Shown here: positions 7,011-10,298 of the stretch, piece by piece | How positions within the stretch are numbered: the stretch's first letter is position 1 | Layout: each line of letters opens with the position of its first letter | Origin: Opitutus sp. GAS368 | Lineage (GTDB): Bacteria > Verrucomicrobiota > Verrucomicrobiia > Opitutales > Opitutaceae | NCBI GenBank assembly: GCA_945862035.1 | Contig: CAMAXB010000092.1 | Location: 1-10,298, forward strand | Reading direction: 5' to 3' | Length of the DNA stretch: 10,298 nt | Made by a program: the position numbers and the translations under genes | Notes under the pieces: model-generated | The model's database searches: none | Told to the model about the DNA's origin: nothing | The model's input: only the letters and a program-made list of their open reading frames with translations

Positions 7011-8471
7011 TCAATGCCCCGGCGCCGGGCGGGGGAGGCGCGCATCCATTGTTCGCAGTTGGGCCAAAAGCTCGACTTCGAGCCGCTGCGCATCGGCCGG
7101 CCGCACTCTGCTCAAATCACGTGTTTCTCCCGGATCTACGGCCAAGTCAAAGAGCTCGCTCCGGTTGTTTTCGTAATGGTGCACAAGCTTCAAGTCACCG
7201 CGCCGTATGGCTGATACCGGCGTCTGGTTCACGTGGGGCAGATGATAAAACGGGAAGTGCCAAACCAAACTGTCGCGCGCTAGGCTCGCCCTCGGATCCT
7301 CAAGCAGGGATCGTAGACTCTTACCGTCCAGCAGCCGATCAGCAGGCAGCGGCGCCCCGGCGATATCCGCAAACGTCGGGAATAAATCGGTGCCGATCAC
7401 CGGTGCGGCGCAGACGGCACCGGCGGTCGTGACACCCGGCCAGCGCACGATGAACGGTACCCGAATGCCCCCTTCGTAGAGCGTCCATTTACTGCCGCGC
7501 CATGCGCCGTTATTCGTATACTGCGGAGCTCCACCGTTGTCCGAAGTGAACACCACGAGGGTGTTCTCAGCCAAGCCCAGTTCGTCCAGTTCGTCGAGCA
7601 CGCGACCTACCAAGTGATCCATCACTTCGACAAACGCGGCGTAGCCTATGCGACTCTCGGCCGCCAACACGCCAAGTTTCGCTGCTTTCTCGCGGTATTT
7701 CTTCAACAACCATTCGCAACGTGTGCCCAGCGGATCGTGCACGTAGTAGTGGGAGAGATACAACAGGAACCGCTCATCGCGGTGCTCCCGCATGAAATCT
7801 ATCGCGCGATCCGTGAGCGTATCCGGCTCGTATGCGCCCGGCGTAAAGTCGCCCGCCGGCGCATGCCGGCGATCCGGATAACTATACGGATGACTGCCTC
7901 GCTCTTCGCCGGAAACGCGGAAGCCCTGTTGCCGCGGGCCAAACGTGTCACCGTGACCGAGATAACCGTCGTTCGCCTGCGTGAGATGCCATTTACCAAA
8001 GAATCCGGTGACATAACCCGCCGGTTCCAGCACCTCCGCGACCGTCACTTCATCCAAGGGCAGGTTGATCGGAAACTCTGGCTGGATCAGCGCCGTGCCC
8101 GGCGGGGGCTTCGAGCCCGCGGGCTTGGAGACGAATTCAAAATGCAAACGGGCAGGTGAACGCCCCGTGAGAAACGCGGCCCGGGAGGCGGAGCAAATCG
8201 GCGCCGGCGCATAGCCATTGGAGAACGTGAGGCCCTGTGCGCGCAAGCGGTCCAGCGCCGGCGTATCGGCCAACGGGGCGCCGTCGGCCGCGAGATCCGC
8301 CGCGCCGAGGTCGTCGGTCAGGATGAAGACGATGTTGGGCCGGATATCGGGCTGGGCGTGCAAAAAGGTCCTCGCGGCGGACAACACGTAAAGGGCGAGG
8401 ATCCCGCCGATCAAGCGGACTCCGAATCGCGGGCTTCGAGCCGCCGGGGGCAGCCACCGTTGCTTCGTCAT
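7011..8471 (-). CDS. Sulfatase 1 (formylglycine-dependent), exported
   Basis: This is a full-length 486-residue type I sulfatase. It has a long basic n-region and a hydrophobic segment (GGILALYVLSAARTFLHAQ, about 22-40) that should act as a signal peptide. Family landmarks are RPNIVFILTDDLG at 44-56 with metal ligands D53 and D54, the modification motif C93-S-A-S-R97 followed by AAFLTGR, FGKWH at 158-162, HYYVH at 241-245, SDNGG at 310-314 and K328 in GSKWTLYEGG. The C-terminal subdomain ends with the common LFDLAVDPGETRDL element. The maturation motif has Ala where sulfatase 2 has Pro. The ATG overlaps the stop of gene A (ATGA, 8468-8471), so the two are probably translated together. The substrate is unknown; the likely role is desulfation of the glycan that the sialidase-fold proteins act on. 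Confidence 0.95.
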   Translation of the reverse strand: MTKQRWLPPAARSPRFGVRLIGGILALYVLSAARTFLHAQPDIRPNIVFILTDDLGAADLAADGAPLADTPALDRLRAQGLTFSNGYAPAPICSASRAAFLTGRSPARLHFEFVSKPAGSKPPPGTALIQPEFPINLPLDEVTVAEVLEPAGYVTGFFGKWHLTQANDGYLGHGDTFGPRQQGFRVSGEERGSHPYSYPDRRHAPAGDFTPGAYEPDTLTDRAIDFMREHRDERFLLYLSHYYVHDPLGTRCEWLLKKYREKAAKLGVLAAESRIGYAAFVEVMDHLVGRVLDELDELGLAENTLVVFTSDNGGAPQYTNNGAWRGSKWTLYEGGIRVPFIVRWPGVTTAGAVCAAPVIGTDLFPTFADIAGAPLPADRLLDGKSLRSLLEDPRASLARDSLVWHFPFYHLPHVNQTPVSAIRRGDLKLVHHYENNRSELFDLAVDPGETRDLSRVRPADAQRLEVELLAQLRTMDARLPRPAPGH

Positions 8472-9640
8472 CGCCGGGCGCTCGCGGCGGTCGGCACCAA
8501 CGCGTCGGTTTCGGCCACTTTGAAACGGACACTAACGACGGAGTGTTTTGCGGAGCCGGGCCGGTACTTGACGTAGGTCGTCGCGACAATCGTGCCATCG
8601 GAGAGCAACTCGACGCCCGGGTAGCCACAATCTCCGCCCGCGAAACTGTGCAGTAGTTTGACGCGATATTGTCCGGAGCGCTGGGCGCGAATGTCGGCAT
8701 AGGCGCCTACCCATGCGACGAAATGGCCGCGCGTCGGACTGTTTAGCGCTTGATCACGAAACGCGACAACAAGTCTTCCGTCATCCGTATAGACGCCCAT
8801 ATGACGATCACCGGTCAAGCCCCAAGGGGTGTCCACGGGATCGCTCCACGTCTGGCCTTCGTCGCGACTAAACATGACCAGGCTGCGGCCTTGATGTTTG
8901 TTGTCGCGCATCAACACGCAGAGCTCGCCGCCATCGGGTGAGCGAAAAACAAAGGGCTCACAGGGATCGCGGCCCGAGACGGCGGCTACAACCTGCGGTT
9001 GCGACCACGTAAGACCGCCGTCGGCCGTGATCGTCTGAAGAACCTGGAGCGGACTGCGATCTTCTCCGTCGGGGCCCGCGTGAAAGAGGCCGAGGTAACG
9101 TCCGTCCCGCAGCCGAACGACACTGCTGAACGTCATTACGCAGGGGAAGCCAAGCGGCTCCATCTCACGCCAAGTTTTTCCGCCGTCCTCGCTCACGATG
9201 CGCGGCATCCCAGCACCACTTCCGCGCGGGAGTAGGGAAGCAGCGAAGACCCAAATCCGCTCCTGCCCCGCAGGATCAACCATGCGATAGATGCTCGGAC
9301 AGTTCCGATATGAAGAGAAAGCCGGCGGTAGTTGTGCGTCCAAGCGTTCCCAAGTGAGGCCGCCGTCGTCGCTGCGAGCCATCGGGCCGCAGGGCCCACC
9401 GTGGTTGACCGACCACACGGCAAACATGGTAGTACCATCCGGCATGAGCAGGGTTGTGGGGTGACCTTGGTAGACCTCGTCGGTCCCCGCCGCGACGACG
9501 ATATGGCGGGCAGTGTCTGTCGAGATGTCGACAACTGGAAGATTCGGCGCCTCCACTGCGGCGCGGGCAGCCAGCCCACTAGCGAGAGCCAACAGGAACG
9601 AAAACCAGTGCAATCGTGCGGAAGAAGGGAGAAGGATCAT
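8468..9640 (-). CDS. Sialidase-fold (BNR repeat) protein A, exported
   Basis: This 390-residue protein has a signal peptide with the hydrophobic core WFSFLLALASGLA and probable cleavage after ARA at residue 27. Four Asp boxes mark the propeller: 90-97 (SDDGGLTW), 150-157 (SEDGGKTW), 205-212 (TADGGLTW) and 258-265 (SRDEGQTW). The first blade reads YQGHPTTLLMPDGTTMFAVW, so the place of the sialidase R-I-P motif holds G-H-P. R245 in CVLMRDN is where the second triad arginine normally sits, and Y340 in DCGYPGVELLSDGT is a candidate for the catalytic tyrosine. It is therefore sialidase-like but with an altered first site; the substrate is open. It is the first gene of the leftward cluster and is coupled to sulfatase 1 by an ATGA overlap. 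A run of nine G residues (C on the coding strand) lies 27 bases upstream of the start. Confidence 0.92.
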   Translation of the reverse strand: MILLPSSARLHWFSFLLALASGLAARAAVEAPNLPVVDISTDTARHIVVAAGTDEVYQGHPTTLLMPDGTTMFAVWSVNHGGPCGPMARSDDGGLTWERLDAQLPPAFSSYRNCPSIYRMVDPAGQERIWVFAASLLPRGSGAGMPRIVSEDGGKTWREMEPLGFPCVMTFSSVVRLRDGRYLGLFHAGPDGEDRSPLQVLQTITADGGLTWSQPQVVAAVSGRDPCEPFVFRSPDGGELCVLMRDNKHQGRSLVMFSRDEGQTWSDPVDTPWGLTGDRHMGVYTDDGRLVVAFRDQALNSPTRGHFVAWVGAYADIRAQRSGQYRVKLLHSFAGGDCGYPGVELLSDGTIVATTYVKYRPGSAKHSVVSVRFKVAETDALVPTAASARR

Positions 9641-9667
9641 GACGCGATGGATGAGGTGGAGTCGGCT

Positions 9668-9676
9668 GGGGGGGGG
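9668..9676. repeat. Run of nine G (C on the coding strand) before gene A
   Basis: A homopolymer of nine G residues lies 27 bases upstream of the gene A start codon, in the presumed leader or promoter. Such runs can slip during replication and alter expression, but they are also a common site of sequencing error. The run is seen directly; any regulatory role is inferred. Confidence 0.5.
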
Positions 9677-10057
9677 CAGCTAGCGAGAAACTATTCCCGT
9701 TAGCCCACAACTCGAATCGGCCGATGCACGCGAGTCGGTGCTTTATCCAACAGACCCGTCGCGCGGTAAATCCCAATGCAGTGGTACTTGCTTGGAACCA
9801 CCCCCTCGCGACACTTCGAACGCTTGCGTCCACAAGTCATTAGCTTCTCCCGAATCAAAGGAGGCGGCGTACTCTCCGGCTGCAAGCCCCTTTTGCACGA
9901 ATGCTGCCCCCGCACTGCCCGGGCCACGAATGGGCAGCCGTGACACATCCTGGTCTGAACGAGCGGCTCTTAGCTCAGGATCACTTCGCGCACCGACGTT
10001 TCCTCGTTGAAATCACCCGCGTTGCCTCCCACGCGGAAGATCGCCCAACACCCGATT

Positions 10058-10078
10058 ACTGGTTCTCGATTTGGACCA
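10058..10078 (+). promoter_or_regulatory. Candidate operator, copy 3, upstream of the divergent gene
   Basis: This site reads ACTGGT-N8-TGGACCA on the plus strand. It shares all 13 fixed bases with the other two copies, and with copy 1 also shares the following TGCTT. It lies 105 bases upstream of the plus-strand start at 10184, similar to the spacing at the other two genes. It is 417 bases from gene A, so regulation of gene A from here is less certain. Confidence 0.65.
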
Positions 10079-10183
10079 CTGCTTGTCACTCGCTTCTTTT
10101 CAGGCCTTCACCGTATTGTCGACCATCGACTAGCACCATTCAGGCAACTCGACTGTAAAACCCCTAAACCCCGAATCGCAGCC

Positions 10184-10298
10184 ATGCCATCACACCGTTA
10201 TTATTGTTCGCTCATCAGTATCAGTAGTTTGCTGGTCGTCGCACCTTTGGCGGCGCAAACCACACAGCCGTCGGCTGGAACCGGAATAAACGATGAGC
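10184..10298 (+). CDS. N-terminus of an exported protein, possibly a TonB-dependent receptor, cut by window edge
   Basis: The ATG at 10184 opens a frame that stays open for 38 codons to the edge. It begins with MPSHRYYCSLISISSLLVVA and continues PLAAQTTQPSAGTGINDE. This is a basic n-region, a hydrophobic core and an LAAQ-TT cleavage site, so the protein is exported. The short Thr/Pro/Ala-rich linker followed by an acidic NDE resembles the N-termini of verrucomicrobial TonB-dependent receptors that I recall, but too little is visible to prove it. A divergent receptor would fit as the importer of the oligosaccharides released by the cluster. A copy of the shared 21-bp motif sits 105 bases upstream. 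No Shine-Dalgarno sequence is visible. Confidence 0.6.
   Translation, partial: MPSHRYYCSLISISSLLVVAPLAAQTTQPSAGTGINDE

Larger units (their letters stand above)
9641..10183. other. Intergenic stretch with possible gene remnants, no confident gene
   Basis: These 543 bases separate gene A from the divergent gene. They must hold both promoters, but no convincing -35/-10 pair could be fixed. On the minus strand, one short open frame ends at a TAA at 9970-9972 and contains WAIFRVGGNAGDFNEETSVR, which reads like the C-terminus of a real protein. A second frame ending at 9743 contains AGAAFVQKGLAAGEYAASFD. A third frame ending at 9700 finishes IYRATGLLDKAPTRVHRPIR. None has a good start or a family that I recognise. 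A decayed or rearranged gene is possible; chance open frames in GC-rich DNA are the alternative. Confidence 0.35.

Noticed and set aside
6971..7093. An N-terminal extension of the enolase-superfamily gene from an ATG at 7093
   Set aside because: It would overlap the sulfatase 1 coding end by 83 bases, and the added residues do not resemble the family.
237..9640. Recurring short DNA similarity around GACGACGGCGG-type sequences
   Set aside because: These encode Asp boxes of the four propeller proteins and are protein-level repeats, not DNA repeats or a mobile element.
1..10298. tRNA, rRNA, CRISPR arrays, insertion sequences
   Set aside because: No cloverleaf, regular spaced repeats, transposase motifs or flanking terminal repeats were seen by eye on either strand.

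Overview
The window reads as part of a carbohydrate-degradation locus from a GC-rich Gram-negative bacterium, most likely of the Planctomycetes-Verrucomicrobia group. The indications are paired sulfatases, several secreted sialidase-fold (BNR/Asp-box) proteins, an enolase-superfamily enzyme next to a DapA-type aldolase, and the start of an apparent exported receptor gene at the right edge. Clear Shine-Dalgarno sequences are missing before the genes, which fits that group. The phylum assignment is an inference from gene content and style, not proof.

Eight genes lie on the minus strand and are read from right to left: sialidase-fold protein A (8468-9640), sulfatase 1 (7011-8471), an enolase-superfamily (mandelate racemase group) enzyme (5750-6970), a DapA/N-acetylneuraminate lyase-family aldolase (4661-5593), sialidase-fold proteins B (3183-4373), C (1667-3025) and D (237-1487), and the N-terminal 80 codons of sulfatase 2 (1-240, cut by the window edge just after its active-site cysteine). 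A ninth gene starts divergently on the plus strand at 10184 and runs off the right edge. Its signal peptide and following residues resemble the N-terminus of a TonB-dependent receptor.

The inferred logic is as follows. The sialidase-fold proteins and sulfatases would act outside the cytoplasm on a sulfated glycan. The cytoplasmic dehydratase-type and aldolase-type enzymes, which lack signal peptides, could convert a released sugar acid through a 2-keto-3-deoxy acid to pyruvate and an aldehyde. The usual sialic acid genes nanK, nanE, nagA and nagB are not in the window, so the sugar need not be sialic acid. D is the only propeller with most of the GH33 sialidase residues, and even it has His in place of the first arginine of the triad.

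Two structural signals stand out. A 21-bp motif, ACTGGT-N8-TGGACCA, occurs three times with all 13 fixed bases identical, each about 85-110 bp upstream of a gene start (B, C and the divergent receptor gene), and is a strong candidate for a shared operator. Both sialidase-sulfatase pairs are joined by a 4-base ATGA stop/start overlap, and each sulfatase start is preceded by an inverted repeat. The 540 bases between gene A and the divergent gene hold no confident gene, only short open frames that may be remnants.
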